A DNA stretch of 64,000 bases from Xiphophorus maculatus (GCF_002775205.1 NC_036445.1:3554802-3618801); one strand, 5' to 3'. Shown: positions 24,701 through 38,511, counted from the first letter of the stretch. Notes: a model not told the origin generated them from the letters alone. Numbers and translations are program-made.

Positions 24701-27700
24701 CAGGACAGTATCGCTGCTTGGCAGAGAATGAGCATGGACGAACCAGCGCTTCCCTCAATATCACTGTGGAATGTGAGTGCCTCATTGTCCTGGATTATTC
24801 TCATTGACAAATTTATGGTAGTATATTTATAGAAATGGAATATCGTAATGGCGATTGTAGAAACTTTTAATTGTCTATATCTTTTCATCTATCCTACAGT
24901 GATTAGAAGGTGACTTTATTGACAACATGTCGATAGTGTTTAAATATTTTACAGGCATGTTCTGTTTATCAACTCCTATATCTGTTTGTCCTTTTTTAAC
25001 AGATGCCCCTGTGTTTCTGGAGGAGTCAAAGTGCACAGTAGTGAGGGAGGGCGTCCAGTGTGTTTGTGTGGCTGTGGGAAACCCTGAACCCACGATTGAG
25101 TTTTACCTCCCTGATCTCAACATCACCATCAACGAAACCGACGGTCGGTTCAACTTCTATACTCACACGGACGGTCACACATCCACTGCGATGATCAAAC
25201 TACGGGAGAAAGGTGAGCGGGCCGACAACAACGGGCCGGCCGTGAACGTCCACTGCAGCATGTACAACATCTACGGGAGGGAGAGCGTCCTTTTGGAGCT
25301 CCAACAAGAAAGTGAGTTCAAAGAGTTTATCTTTGCTTTGACTGTTTTCATGTCCTTTCCTTTTTCCAACACAGTTTCAAGAATTTGATTTTAAACATGA
25401 AATATGATTTTTTTTTTTTTTACAGCAGAACCAGATGGTTAACGCGTTTTAAGCAATTAAAACTAAAACCTGTTTATTTTAACAGGGAGGAGTAGAGAAA
25501 ATAATTTGTATATTTTAGCAAAAAACACTTTCAGTGAGCTGCCTTCCACTTATATAAGTGATAGATTTCTAATATAGTTTCATCTTGTTTAGAGCCTGAG
25601 ATTATGTGTTTGAAGAAATGATAGATGTCAGACTTTTTCTAGGAGATACGACTTTTTGTCATTAACACTCCACACCCCCTTTTGACAAAGTTCCTGTTTG
25701 TCTAAGGTTGACTGTGGGGTACAAGGTTCTTATGACAACAGGCACACCTTGGGAATGCTAAAGGAGATATGATCTTAGGATTGCAGATGGTTTTTGAGTA
25801 ATAACTGAAACCAGATGTTGCAGGCGTTTGTATTTTCTGTAATGTATAAATAGGGATGATATGCATAATTCTTTGGAGATTCCTTCTACAACTTGACTCT
25901 CAGATTCTCCCCAAAAGAAATTTTCCCTTTAATGCTCTCACATTGGTATAAAGTTGATGGAAAAAAAAATAAAATCACAATGCAACCCTTTTCATATCTG
26001 CTATCCTACAGCTGGCCATTTCCTTAACAGTTACCTTTTTGGAGTGTTTGTACAATCACCCAGGTTAGTACCTCATTTGTCTGGTATTTTGATTGTTGCA
26101 TGACATGAGCACAGCAAAAACATACATTGCAGTGCACAATATGTCCTATCCAACCTAGTGAAAGTTTTAAGATGGCTTTAATGATTCTAAAAATCTACCA
26201 TAGTTATTCAGATCTGAGCGCCGGATTTGTATCGATTTCTTGGATTACTTTAAAAGTCTGCTGATGTTGGCCCTTCATTACAACAGGCTCAGAGACTGTA
26301 ATTAATCACACACACTCTGTTCTGCTCCAGTAAATTAAATCTGTATTGATCTACAACAAAAATAAATCCCAAATAAAGCACTATTTCTCCTGCTTCAGTA
26401 ACATAACATCTACTGTTTTTAGGATGTGATACATCCCAATATACCCAAATCTATTGTATTCCAATAACCTTCCTCCTGGGAGTTTTCTAAATGCCTACAC
26501 GGACTCATTCATACCTGAGGATAATTTACAGAGACCAGTTGACCAAGCAGTTATGTTTTTGGACTGTGAGAGGGAGCCAGAGAATCTGCAGAGAAGACAA
26601 CGAGAACATGGGAACTGGATGCAGAAAGCGCCCAGGCTACAATTTGAGCCCTGGACTTTCTGGCTGCAAAGCAACAGTGCAACTAACTGTGCAGTCTGGT
26701 TTCAAGCTATGGGTATGTTAAGGAAGTCAGAACATGACCATCACTGACTCTGATGAAGCATCGAGCCTGGGCCAGTGAATCAAAAGAAAAAATGTCAAAG
26801 ACTGTGCACATTTTTTAAATGAAAATTACATGAGATTGAGTCAAAAATGAGAAAATAGAAGAATCTGTGCTGAGACAGTGATGACCACAAGGGACAAAAT
26901 AGGAGGAAAACAGAGTGGAGACATTGTTCCTGATATGTGGTGATATTATTAGGGCTGAGCTTGTTGGCCCTTTACATTTAGTTTAAAACTGGATTATACC
27001 TCCTTTTAGCTCAGATAACATAGCAACTTTTTATTTTTCAATAAAGAAGTGATTTATGCAAGCCTTCCATCACTTGCAGAAGTACTCTAACAATAAAAGA
27101 CCGTAAATGAACAGTAGCTTTTTGAGAAGGTTTTCAACATGTTGATTGTAAACACAAAGACATTTCCAGATTCAATGTTTAGGAAGTTCACTATGTCTAA
27201 AAGAGAAGTAGGAACAGATCATTCCAACTTATTTGCATTATTATTTTCACACTGAAAAGCAAAGAACTAAATGACCTTTTTGACTGACTAATCGGGTTAC
27301 ATTTGCTAAAGTAAAGCTTTTATGAGAAATATAGTTTGTACAATATTTGTGCATTTACTGTAGCGTGTCTACATTATGATCACTGGTTGAACACCTTTTC
27401 TACAGTTGAGTCAAAATATATCCATACCCCATTGCAGATTTAGTATTCAACAAACTTATTGGTTTAATAAAAAAAATAGTCTTAAATATTCAAAATAGTC
27501 CAGGGGTATGGATAATTTTGGGCTTAACATTATCTGTGCAATATTTGTGCAAATGTTACTGTCAGTTTACAGTCCATCACCTTTGTGTTTTTAGAAAAGT
27601 ACATGATGGCAGTTATAGTTGGCACCATTGGAGGAGTTGCAGTCATTGCCTTCATTATTGCAGCAGTGAGATATGTGGGCCAGAATAACAAGAAGTGAGT

Positions 27701-29141
27701 ATAAACAACAAACTAATGGAGAAGACAATGTTAGACGGAAGTCTTTGTTTTGCTTTCTAAGAATTTTATGAGATCCTTGGAAACACTTAAGCCTAGTCAT
27801 CCATTCTAAAACACACGTATGCAGATTGTATTTGAGTGAATGTGGGATTGATGTGGACGTGAGAATCTTCTGTCTAAAGCAATTTCAGTTTATTTGCTAC
27901 AACAAAACTGAGATGAAATCTTTGCAAATTCACACTGGCTGCCTTGTGGGGGTAGTAAGCAAGCTGGACTAACCTTATATTTTGCAGGCATGATTCTCTG
28001 CTCTGACATTGCTTCCGTATCCTTGACCTGCTGTTCTAAATACAACCCAGGTAGCCCTCTTAACCAAGGTGCTTTAATTTAGTCCCAAGGCCTCATTCGA
28101 TCCTCAAATTTGCAAGCTTTCTTCAGTAGAACAGCGATCTCAGCGACTAAACCCATCAAATAACCACGTCACTCACAGCCAAAGACGGCCTCCAGCATAA
28201 CCTTAAACAGCTTGTTTTAAAATGGATGCCCAGGCTTGGCGTGTCGCCCAGCTTTACTGGCAGTTGAGACCGAGTCTGATTATGTGACTCCGTCCCCCAG
28301 AGAGAATGGCAACCCTAGGCAGGACGTGGTCCTGGAGAACCCAGCTTTGTACTACAGCGCAGTCAAGAAGGACAAACAAAATCTGAGGAAGAAAGTGGTG
28401 AGACATAATGATGTCAATAATTCAGATTATAAATACGGAGGGGTTGAACGACCATTCTCAGAATGTTTGGGGTTAACATTTTGTGTAATGAAAATAGTAT
28501 GAGACCCCATTTTAAGCTCTGAAAAGAGATCATGAAGTAATCTCTCCCACTAGCAGTCTAATAACTCCAACAATGACCTTTCGAAACACTGTTTTTCTCC
28601 TGCTTTCATCGCTTCTCTGCGTTTTCTGTCTGTTTTTTCTCTCCCCTAACTCTTGCACAGCTTAAGACAGAGCTGTTGGGCTCAAAGTTTAACTCCATTC
28701 TAGAGGAGACTACGGTAAGGTTCCTAAACAAATCCCTATTAAAACACAAGCCACAGAGACAGATGCATCCCCTTGCATATCAGCTTCTCTTTTCTGTTCA
28801 CTTTAATTTGTTTCCGAAAAGGCCTTCTGCATGGCTTTCTCATTTGTAACACAAACCGCAAGATTAACACCAAACATCGCCAGTCCTATTGTCATTATGT
28901 CAAACCAGTAACTCCTAACTGATTTTTGTTCATGCCTTGGATCTTGATAGTTAGTGGTGGTGAATGCTCCTCCTGTCTGCAGGGAGAAGACGGGGATTAC
29001 CAACCTGTGGGCTCTGTGGCAGGACTGGAGAGGCAAGAGCTGAATTACGCTTCTCTGGAGTTTATTGGCGCCATGCCCAGGGAGGGGGCATCCGGGAGGG
29101 GAGATGACGGCAGCAACTACACAGAAATCAAAGCCAAATGA
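21785..29141 (+). CDS. mag: Myelin-associated glycoprotein (Siglec-4)
   Basis: Ten coding exons: 21785-21830 (signal peptide), 21935-22303 (V-set), 22384-22680, 22790-23047, 24512-24772, 25003-25311 (four C2-set), 27595-27694 (TM), 28301-28397, 28661-28714 and 28983-29141. The product is about 649 aa, close to mammalian L-MAG. The V domain has the MAG-type block HGIWYF, PPVVFKS, VVHESYKGR, LLGDLNQRNCTLL, and the sialic-acid-binding arginine falls at residue 118 (YYFRADV), the same number as in mammals. The TM helix spans about residues 517-541. The tail holds LNYASL (Y619, ITIM-like) and SNYTEIK (Y643), matching the YxEIRVK end of mammalian MAG. MAG is the periaxonal myelin lectin that binds gangliosides and Nogo receptors. 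The start of exon 8 (28301) was chosen because it is the acceptor that keeps frame; an alternative is possible. Confidence 0.95.
23048..24511 (+). other. mag intron 4, no element recognised
   Basis: AT-rich intron between the second and third C2 exons, ending in a long T tract and acceptor at 24511. I see no repeat, exon or RNA in it. Confidence 0.5.
25560..26012 (+). mobile_element. Possible solo-LTR-like sequence in mag intron 6
   Basis: The block contains a TATA-like tgtataaatagg near 25845, followed by a pyrimidine/CT-rich stretch and an A-rich poly(A)-signal-like region, the usual order in an LTR. Neither TG...CA ends nor a target-site duplication could be fixed, so this is tentative. 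Confidence 0.22.
26500..26705 (+). repeat. Degraded dispersed teleost repeat in mag intron 6
   Basis: Phrases such as gtgagagggagccagaga, tggatgcagaaagcgccc and ctggctgcaaagcaacagtg match the general form of a widespread fish interspersed repeat (enclosing 'gcaacagtgc...aac...gtgcag'). The two open frames across it are incidental. Confidence 0.55.
27404..27530. mobile_element. Tc1/mariner-like MITE, about 125 bp
   Basis: CAGTTGAGTCAAAA...ATCCATACCCC on the left is matched by the inverted ggggtatggataattttggg on the right. The inverted ends and small size fit a Tc1-like MITE. Flanking TA dinucleotides are compatible with this. Confidence 0.6.
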
Positions 29142-30250
29142 ATCGCGATCCTTCCCTGATCCCTCGGCTATGCGAGACGCAGTGGCAGCCACGAGTTACA
29201 TACATCTTCAACAAAAACTTTTATTAACTCCTTCACTGGATTTCTCCCTGTTTATGGTGACTCACTGTTTCATTTTTTATCCTTATGTATAATTTATAAT
29301 GTACAACTCCCTGACAGTGGCCTCTCGCTTTGAGGTGCCCCTTTCTTTATGCAATATCCTTTTTATACGCCACTCAAAACTGCCAGTTTTCCAGGATGGA
29401 GCAGGACTCACAGGACAAAATCATACATTATTTTAATTACAAGATTCAACTGTTGTGCATTGTTTCTACATCATTTCATATTTTTTTATTCTTGTAGTTA
29501 TCCGTGTCTCATCAGCCTCATTATTTGATCTGTCTGACTATTGTCACTGCGTCTGCTGCCGGTCGAAGCATCAGGGCAAGGAGTTACTGTGTTTTTCTTC
29601 AGTTTTCTGAACAGGGATTAAATTCTCTCTTTTCTGGTTCTGGTTCATTACATCTTAAGCACATAAATGTATCGAGGCACAACAGAGTTATATAGCTTGG
29701 TATCTTGCCTCATCATTACTGTATTTGATATGTTGTGGAACTCAGTAGACACAGGAAACAGAAAGGTGTCACTTACGTTTGACAGCAATTTGAAAGATTA
29801 AGTGACATGCCACCCACTTACAAAAACTGCCACAATTCATTTCAAGCATTTTCCCTTAATTTATATCAATTTTCGCTTATTGTGGTAAGTGCAAAATGTC
29901 TATTTTCTTCTCCAAAAAATGTTTTCTCACACATTCTAGAAAATACAAACCTAAAGCACAACATATAAATGTGTGTGGGGCCAAAGTGTTATCTCTTCTA
30001 GACAATGTGTGTGTTTGTATGCGTGTCTGTTGAAATTGTGGCGAAAGATCAGATGTCTGTGATCTGTGGGGTATCTGTTAACTTCCCACAGGATTGCATC
30101 AAACTTATGAATGAAAAAAGTAATGCCAACTCGTCAACTGGTTGTGCTGCTCAAATACATTTGATGAACCTGTGATGTAATATTAAAGCACACTAATAGT
30201 CTAACTTGATAATGATGTCTTATAATAAATAAAATTGATGTATATTTATG
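29142..30250 (+). other. mag: mag 3'UTR with overlapping poly(A) signals
   Basis: Follows the mag stop codon. Two overlapping AATAAA signals at 30224-30233 are the first clear poly(A) signals downstream, giving a 3'UTR of about 1.1 kb. Confidence 0.5.
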
Positions 30251-33200
30251 AAGAAGATGATGGCAGTGTGTTTACAACATATTTTGCATGTGTGTTTCAC
30301 CAGTTTGACACATTTAAAAGCAGTCTCACTACACATTTCAAGAGCCAGTTTGGATAAACACTGTCTTAATATAGGCTTCAAATATTAAATAATATTGAAC
30401 TTAACTAGTCAAATCAGAAAATTCAGAAGGAAACTGCCTGCTTAATTTCACTGATTTCAAATTAAAATCAACTAGCTTAAAATATTTATTAAGACCTCAG
30501 TTTTATTAAACTCCCTAATGTACAATAAATTTAGGGCTGTGATATATGCTGTGATTTATAGGCACTCTTCTCATTGGATAAAGACCATACTGTGACTTTG
30601 AAAGTCAGCCAGGATAAGTGCCAGGATTGACTGCTGTGGGCTTGCATGAACCTTGAGAGTTCCTTGACTGATTGGTGTATGCACACAAATTTGTCGTAGC
30701 AACATATCATAACCCATCTTTGGATACGAAGGAATGGGGTGGCATCCATCCAGCTGGGTTGGTGTGTACCTGCATGTCTTTGTTATCTCAAGCGGTCTTG
30801 TCTTGTCAAGGATATTTCCTAACCACACTCACCATGCAGGCAGGATTTCTATCATATTATTGAAATTCTCTGTAATGCCAGTTTTCGGCTTCAGGTTCCC
30901 CCACTGTTAAAACTAAAAGAATCTTCCTGACCACCTATAACAAATAATCCAGTTTTCCTTCTCCACTCCAGAATATAACCTACTATACATAGAAGCTGGC
31001 TCCCTAAGTGATCGATAAGGACACACCTCCAAATTACACCTACATCTGCTCATGCTGCATAGGTTTTGGATTCTGTTGGCATGATTTTTTTTCTTTGCAA
31101 TAGTCATGCAATACAGACAGCATTTAACAGCTGCTAAGTGATTCCAAATGAAGCCTTACTAGTTGTAAATTTCCAAAGGAAGTCGATTCTTTACTTCCTC
31201 TGTAACACCTCAAAGTAATGGATGCACTTGTCATAATTATTAAAAAATACAATGGTTTTATCCAAGGTATCACAAAGGTACCACACAAATATATAGTGTG
31301 AAGAAAATCTATATGCAAGATTCCAGTTTGTAATATGCTGTCCTATTTGGATGTTTGTCAAAGAAATAATGACAAAAAAAATGGTAATTGCTAATATATG
31401 GTCTGACACCAAGAGAGGGCAGAATCTGTGTGGTAAGAATGGCACAACTATTAGAAAAATGTTTTTAAAGTTCTGTTTATTACAGAATACAAACATTGTC
31501 AGCTTTGACCAATTCAAATTAATTCAGCCTTTTATTAAGACAGTGTTCTTGTTACTGTAATGGAGGGTTCCAGATATGCTGGCTTGCAGTCTTACAATAC
31601 CTCTTATTTTATTTTATTTTTTTTTCATACAAGTATTAAATACACCTAATTCTTTGTCACAGTGTGTTGTACAGTTAAATTGTCCAATACTTTGTGATCA
31701 TTATTATTACATTTTTTTTTTACAATTCTGATATTCTCACACAATAATTCAAATCAATAATTGCAATCTCTCTGCAAATTATCAGAGAGATTGCAAAGGT
31801 ATAACAGTTTTGTTATTATATGGTTTGCTCTGTTTTATTTTAAGCAATTCAAAATTCATCTGTCTTCTGTTCCAAATAAATACAAATAAAAGACAAAAAA
31901 TAAATAAATAAACAAAAAACAACAGTGGATTATTGGTAGAAAACAACATATTGTCTGGTGTGCTGTTTTTAAACACAACAAAATGATGGTAATTTTTGGT
32001 TTTAGGTTTTTTTTTCTTTAGTTGAATGAAACAGAAAATAATTTTTTTGTGTTTTTACATGAGTCATCTCTCAGTGGAAGCAGTAGTGGCTTGGATGCTA
32101 GAGTAGGTTGGTCACAAACCAGGGTTCAAATCCTGCTCCTTCCATTCCCAGGGATAATCGGAGGACTGGGATGTGGGTAGGGTGTGTCAGGAAGGGCATC
32201 CAGTGTGAAATATCGGCCACTGCATTATCATGGCAATCAAGTGGAGAAAGGGGCCAAAAGGACAACAACACGATTTCTCAAACCTCAGAAAGTAAAATTA
32301 AAACCAAGAACATATCACTAGCAAAATACAACTGAAGTTTCAGTCATTCTAATTCAATACAAATTTTGTTCTTGTGGCAACCATTTCTGAAGGCCTATGA
32401 TTATTACTAATCAATATCAGAAAAATATAATTAGTTATAGTGTGATACGTTTGACTGTATTATTCAGTCTCTGTCTTTGCAGTTTTGCTCTCTTGAATTG
32501 TGTGCCATCTTGGCGAAAGAAAACCTGATTGGTGTGTCTCAATTCTGACCCACATTTATTTGTATTAGCTTTGATTACATCAACATATCTTAACAGTTAG
32601 ATATGTTTTTGAACTGTGCGCTGGAATCTGGAGAAAACCCACGCCATTCAGCAAAGTAGCAAAAGAAGAAGTTGATGACAGTGAACAATTTATGCTTGCT
32701 GGTTATGTATGATTCAATTTCCAGGCACACAATAGATTTACTACATAATCACTCTTGAGTGGCCGGTTATCCTATCACATATTTTATGGTTTTGGACCGT
32801 TGGAGGTAGCTGCAGAAAAATGCTTATGCAGGCAAAGCTTACATAGAAACACACAAAATAGTTTTTAATAAGATGACTTTTGTGAATCTACAGTGCTAAC
32901 AACCAATGCTACTGACCTAGAATTTTGTGTAGTACTGTATATAGCCTTGACCAGAAGAAGGCAGACTAGTTAAAAACAAACAAAAAGAAAGCCCAATTAC
33001 ATAGCAGCTTTAAAATCATGTTAGTATATATATCAGCATTTAATACAATAAGGCCAACATTGTAAAGTAAAGGTACAGGGGCATGCTGCAGCTTAACCTG
33101 CTTTCTAATCTGTGGAATTGTAAAGCATATAACTTACTGATGGTTTTGGGGAGCAAGTGATGGACTAAGATTTGCACATTTGCAGTAAAAAACAAGCTTC

Positions 33201-33640
33201 AGTGATCTAAACTAGTGAGGAAGCCCTGACTGATATCAGTATACAGGCCAGTGCAAAAGCATTATTGACATATAATAAATGCATAGCTATAACAAACAGT
33301 CACACAGTCCTTAGCATACAATTCAAATACCCTTAAGTTCCTCACAAGATACTGAATTGTGGTTAAAATTGGGGAAGTGATGAAGGGATAAAGGTTTTGC
33401 TTCAGTCCTTTATTGTTGAACACACTTCCTTTATTTAAAAGAGGGCATGCAAATATCAGGTGGTAAAAGAGATCATTTACAGCACTTAAAATGACAAAAG
33501 ATTGATATTTTCAGCCCCATCATAGAATACATGTTTTACTTGATAAAAGGCAATTAATATCAAAGTAATGAAGATGTGTTACGTTAGTATCGACAATTAC
33601 TTCCCTTTTCTGTAGACAGCAAGCTAAAACAACAATTTAG
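30251..33640. other. mag to siglec-like A spacer
   Basis: AT-rich DNA with no gene recognised. It contains one degraded SINE (32075-32280). A somewhat GC-richer block at 30.53-30.85 kb has open frames on both strands, but none shows a domain, motif or splice pattern that would support a gene. Confidence 0.45.
32075..32280 (+). mobile_element. Degraded tRNA-derived SINE
   Basis: A B-box-like ggttcaaatcc lies at 32122-32132, preceded by an A-box-like tagtggcttggatgctagag. The body has the fish SINE phrases gggtgtgtcaggaagggc and atccagtgtgaaa. The tail is A-rich. Confidence 0.6.
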
Positions 33641-33747
33641 CATCTACAAACTTCCTGGAGAACTTAAAATAACAGCTGGAAAATAACTCAGACTTACACA
33701 GATACAGTTCAGTGCAGTGAAGCCAGGCTATGGACAAAGCAACACAG
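33640..33747 (+). other. Candidate 5' noncoding exon of siglec-like gene A
   Basis: The stretch ends in CAACACAG|gtaaac at 33748. The next exon begins at 33888 after a branch/pyrimidine tract and AG, carrying 52 noncoding bases before the ATG at 33940. The upstream end is not defined. Confidence 0.35.
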
Positions 33748-33939
33748 GTAAACAACATTCAATTTGATGGGAATAATGTTACAATATTTAAAACTATTTC
33801 AGAGAGACTTACTCTTTATAAAATTACAAAGTTTTATAAGAGTCATTCAGACCTAATGTTGGATTTGTTTTTATTCTGATGCTGCAGTAAACTGTATCCT
33901 GTGGAGAAATTAGTTTAATACTTCAAGTGTTACATCAAC

Positions 33940-36900
33940 ATGTTTCTTCTTGCCTGGGCAATCATGTTTTTGTCAGGTAAAATATCCACTTTCAAATTTT
34001 CAACATCAAGTTTGAATTAAATTAAAATATGTTGTATTTCATTTTAGTTTACTGTGAAAGGGAAATTCACAATGAAATAATAACAAAGAAAGTACTTCTT
34101 TGCATATTTTTGAGATTCTAAATATGTGTCTTTTTGAAGTACATCATAAACAAACCAATGAAAGATAATATGTAATCTTTGGCTGACAGGTGCATTGGTT
34201 TCGGTGGAAGAGTACTGTCAGCAGGGCAACTACTGCATTACTCTTATCAAAGAAGTAACAGGAGAGGCTGGACTCTGTGTTGTGATACCATGTTCTTTCA
34301 ACACCGATATGAAATTTACACCTATACATATAGTTTGGTACAAATCCAAAGATGATAATAAGTCATGTGTATTTAACTCTGAAAACAATACAAATACTGA
34401 AGCTGGGTTTAAAGGAAGAGTGTCGCTGTTGGAGCCTGATGTGAGTCAGAGGAACTGTAGCATTGTGATCAATGATCTCACTGAGTCGGATTCTGGATAC
34501 TATCAGCTCAGAGTGAATGGGAATCTGAGTGGAAAACCTGATGGATTTTCATACAACAACAAAACTAAAGTTTCTGTCTCAGGTAGGACAATATTTTCCT
34601 TCTTTGGTGTATTATGACTTCAGCTCAAAGAATCTTCGAGAATTTCTGTGTAACTCAATAAAAAAAGGAGTTTTTGAAATGATTTCACCTGTGATCTGTG
34701 CTTTCATCAGCGCTGAAGCAGAAGCCCTCAGTGATGATTCCTTCACTGACTGAGGGACAGCAGGCCACTCTGACCTGCACTGCTCCTGGTCTCTGCTCTG
34801 GATCTCCTCCTAACATCACTTGGATGTGGAGAGGAAAAGGAGAGAATGACTCTTACATCACAGGAAACATGACTGCTTTAAATCCTGAGAATCTGACCGA
34901 TGTAAGACTGAGACACAGTTCAAATTTGACATTTATCCCTACAGCTGGACACCACAACACCAAACTCAGCTGCAAGGTCAGCTTCACTGCTAGCATAACT
35001 GTGCAGGAGGAAACTCTGAATGTGACCTGTGAGTACTAAAATATAAATAGCATGGCACTGTGCTGAATTTAGTTGCAAGGAAATCAATGCAACAAAGTTA
35101 CCTGGTCTGCAGTTGAAAGCAGAAATTGTGTTTAAAATTTGCCCTATTTGGACTTTTTATGTCTCACAATTTCTCTGTGCTCCACAGATGCAAGAAAACC
35201 TCAGATCTCAGGTAGAACAAGCGTGAAGGAGGGACATGATCTTAATCTGACCTGCAGTGTTGACAGCTTCCCTCCTTCAGAAATCAAGTTTTCAAGAAAA
35301 TTAAATGGAAATGTCCCGCAGGAAGTAAATACCTCTTATTATATCACCAATGCAATCAGAGAAGATGCTGGGCTTTACATTTGTACAGCAAAACACCTGA
35401 ATAGCACTCTGACAGAAGAAATTAATGTTACAATAACTTGTAAGTATAATCCGTCATTCAAGCATCCTTTATAACAGTAGTTTGTTTCAATAGTGACAAA
35501 ACAAGAACTCGTTTTTCCTCCTTTTTTCCACATTTTTACCAACAAAGGATACTAACAGCAGGTGATGTTTTGAATTCATTCGTATAACTGAGAATGCAAT
35601 TTTTTTTTTTATTTACAGGGTTTTCGGGGATCCTAAACACTTCTGGATGTGTGCTCAAGTCGGAGCTGCTGACCTGTGTGTGTATAAGTGAGGGGTTCCC
35701 TCTACCCACCATAAATTGGTCAATGCCTTTGGACCACACTGAGGACTCTGTCACAGTGTCAGGTCAAGCTGTCCGCAGCACTGTTAAACAAACTGTCAAA
35801 AGCCATGAAAACATCAGCATTAAATGTTTCAGCAGCAATGAAAATGGAGAAACAGAGAAAAACCTCACAATTCAAAACCTACCAGGTAAATGAAGCCAAG
35901 CTTTAACAGGTGACACCTATGTGCAACTTTTAATCATTTATATGCATGAGAGGGTAGATTACATGAGTTTTCAGGGGTTTATTTCACGTTAGCCACTTTT
36001 TGTACTCTAGTATGACATTTCTGTTACTGCCACCTACTGGGCAGCGTGTGTAAGTTCACAAATATTTGCTTCTACTTGAGCAGAAAAGCAAAAATACATC
36101 GGGGAAATCTTGCCTGTGCAGTTTTTATTTTAGAAACACCTACAATTAAAAAAAAAATGTTGTTAGCATATAATACAGATATAAATAAATCTATCTGATT
36201 ATTTTTGTCAACGTTTGGATGCCAAGACTGTATTTAGTGGAGCTGATGGGACTCAATGAATGATTGCAGCAGATGTGTTCCTGGGAGAGTCGCCTGAGCA
36301 GAAACTTACGATAGAGAGAACTGTAATACTAATTTTTATTTTTCAAGATTTTCTCATTTTTTTATTTGGGAAACAAGTGGACCAGAACTAACTGTTCTGT
36401 CAACGACTATATGTTGAACCTGTGCTTATATGTAAGGATGGATTGCAGACACCTGTGCCTTTTCCCAGCTTATCAAATTGTGCAGTCATAGAAGAGACTG
36501 CCTTGCAAGGTGGTTTACTCATGACAGTTGCAGTATTAGGCTATAACTCCAATTTTTGTTCTAACTAAAATAGTATGTTAATATTGTAATATGTTTGCAA
36601 ATTATTTCAAGTATGTGTCTTATTTTATTTTATTTTACTTTAAGCACAAGACATACACATCAACAGAAAGGCAGGTGGAGCTAACATATACGTCAAATGA
36701 AAATGGTGCAAAGTTACAGAACTAAGATTGGTATTATGTTAGATACTGTGCCCGTATGAGAATGCAAAGAGGGGCATAGATATGACAGCATCTTATAGAG
36801 AACAAGATAAAAAGTCAGAAACAAGTTAATCAGTCCAGCAAAATTATTTTAGAAAATTTTCAAATCTATGGCAACCTAACAAAATTTTAGTTTTCCCTCA

Positions 36901-38312
36901 AAGTTACATTATTAATGCGCAACATGCTATTTTAAAACCAATAGCATGCTGTCCCCCTGTGTGGAAAGGTGAAAAATACATTTAAAAAGTTTTTTTTCAT
37001 GCCAAAAGATAACTGAAAACAGGTATTTCATGGAGTGGTTATATGTAAACCATAAGTATGTATATTTTTTTCACATTATTAAAAAAGAATAACTTTGTCT
37101 GAAGATCTTTGTATGGGCGAACGTGATAACTACACTTTATCTTAATTTTGTTTTGTCTTTTTCTCTGGCGATCAGATGAGTCTTCAACAACAGTTCCCTG
37201 GCTGGAAATCCTCATTGTTGCTTTAATTGGAGGATTTATTTTTATCCTTCTTTCTATTATTGCCATAACATATTACAGGTATATTAGCTCTGTTTATTGA
37301 TCTTGTTAGCATGCAAAGTCAGCATAAACATATTAAGCTTTTGATGAGTGAATATATTTTTTCACAGAAAAAAACTAAAGAAGTCTGGAAATTTGGTTGA
37401 AACTCTTGAAACGATCTCTCCAGATGATCCACAGGTAAGCTGCTTTTAAAATGTGAAATGTTGTTAGGAGTTATTTTGCCAAAGAAAATTTGAGTGAGGT
37501 CTATTGATAAATAAATATTTTTAATAGATTTTTATGGATTTGTCTGGGTTAAAACTGTTAATCTCCAGCAGTAAATCATAACACATATTAAATTTACAAA
37601 AAATATATGTCCATTTAAAGGCCTCTGACAGCATATAAGGAGAATTGTGGATTTTCATACTGAGAGTTGTCAAAGTGCAGGTTAAAAAAACTTAACCTGC
37701 ACTTAATCTGAGTCATATATAAGAAATGACTCAGGCATATAAGGAAGAAAAATTGCAAAAGCTGCAGCATGTCTGATTTCAAAGGCAGCACAGTTGCATT
37801 TCAAACAGACACTCAAATCTTACTTTGAATGAGAATTCCTCCATGTCATTAGTTATTAAACACAGATGAACATTTTTAACACCCTCCAAAATCTTACATA
37901 TAAAATACATAAAAGAGTAGGATAAAAAGAAGCTGTATTCCTCATTTCTAATGTTCTTTGCAGGTCGATCCTTGACAAATGATATATGGCAGAATAGCTG
38001 GCAGAGACTGAAAATTCACAAATTACTATCTGATTAGAGAAAACGTTTCTTGTTTCAGCAATTATGTGATGCCATTCTTTTTTTTGCATCTTTCAGTCTT
38101 GTGGTGGTCAATCAGTGAACAATGCTCAGTTTGAAGTCCAACATGGAGCAATGAATGGAGCCGGGACCCTTGAACTCAACCGTATATCGAACGACTTGAC
38201 GTATGCCGCCATTGATCTCTCCAAGCTTAACATGCGTCTCGAAAAGGAAGAAAACCCCAACAAGAATGAGACGGAGTATGCAGAAATTCAGAGACAAACA
38301 AAATCATGCTGA
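33940..38312 (+). CDS. Siglec-like/CD22-like receptor A with inhibitory-type tail
   Basis: Eight coding exons: 33940-33976 (signal), 34190-34582 (V-set), 34711-35028, 35188-35439, 35619-35885 (three C2-set), 37176-37278 (TM), 37368-37434 and 38097-38312, giving about 550 aa. All Ig exons are phase 1-1. The V domain has the Siglec pattern: B-strand VIPCSF, E-strand NCSIVIND for an intrasheet disulfide, an extra N-terminal Cys that can pair with APGLC of domain 2, and F-strand YYQLRV with the arginine at residue 120, as expected for sialic-acid binding. The TM (IVALIGGFIFILLSIIAI) has no basic residue. The tail has LTYAAI (Y515, a consensus ITIM) and TEYAEI (Y540, ITSM-like), so inhibitory signalling through SH2 phosphatases is inferred. 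A B-cell CD22-type role is likely but unproven. Confidence 0.9.
35886..37175 (+). other. Intron of siglec-like gene A, no element recognised
   Basis: About 1.3 kb, AT-rich, between the last C2 exon and the TM exon. No missing Ig exon was found in it. Confidence 0.45.
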
Positions 38313-38511
38313 GGAAATGAAGAATGAGGATGACACAATAACAAAACATTACGCTTTAAGGAGACTGTGTGGGGTCAAAGATTTTTTTATTAACCCTAAC
38401 ATTTAGTATTTAGTCTATGGAATACAGAAGTGATTTTAATCGGAATTCTAATTTCCATTAATTGTGCTGTCTGTTTATACTATGAAAAGGATTTGCAGCA
38501 AATTAAAGGAA

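Noticed and set aside
26454-26747. Open frame of 97 codons in mag intron 6
   Set aside because: Falls on a known-type dispersed fish repeat; not an Ig or TM exon.
28236-28300. Upstream extension of mag exon 8 (residues ending VETESDYVTPSP)
   Set aside because: None of the AG acceptors upstream of 28301 both matches the phase of the TM exon donor and avoids an in-frame stop; 28301 is the one that fits.
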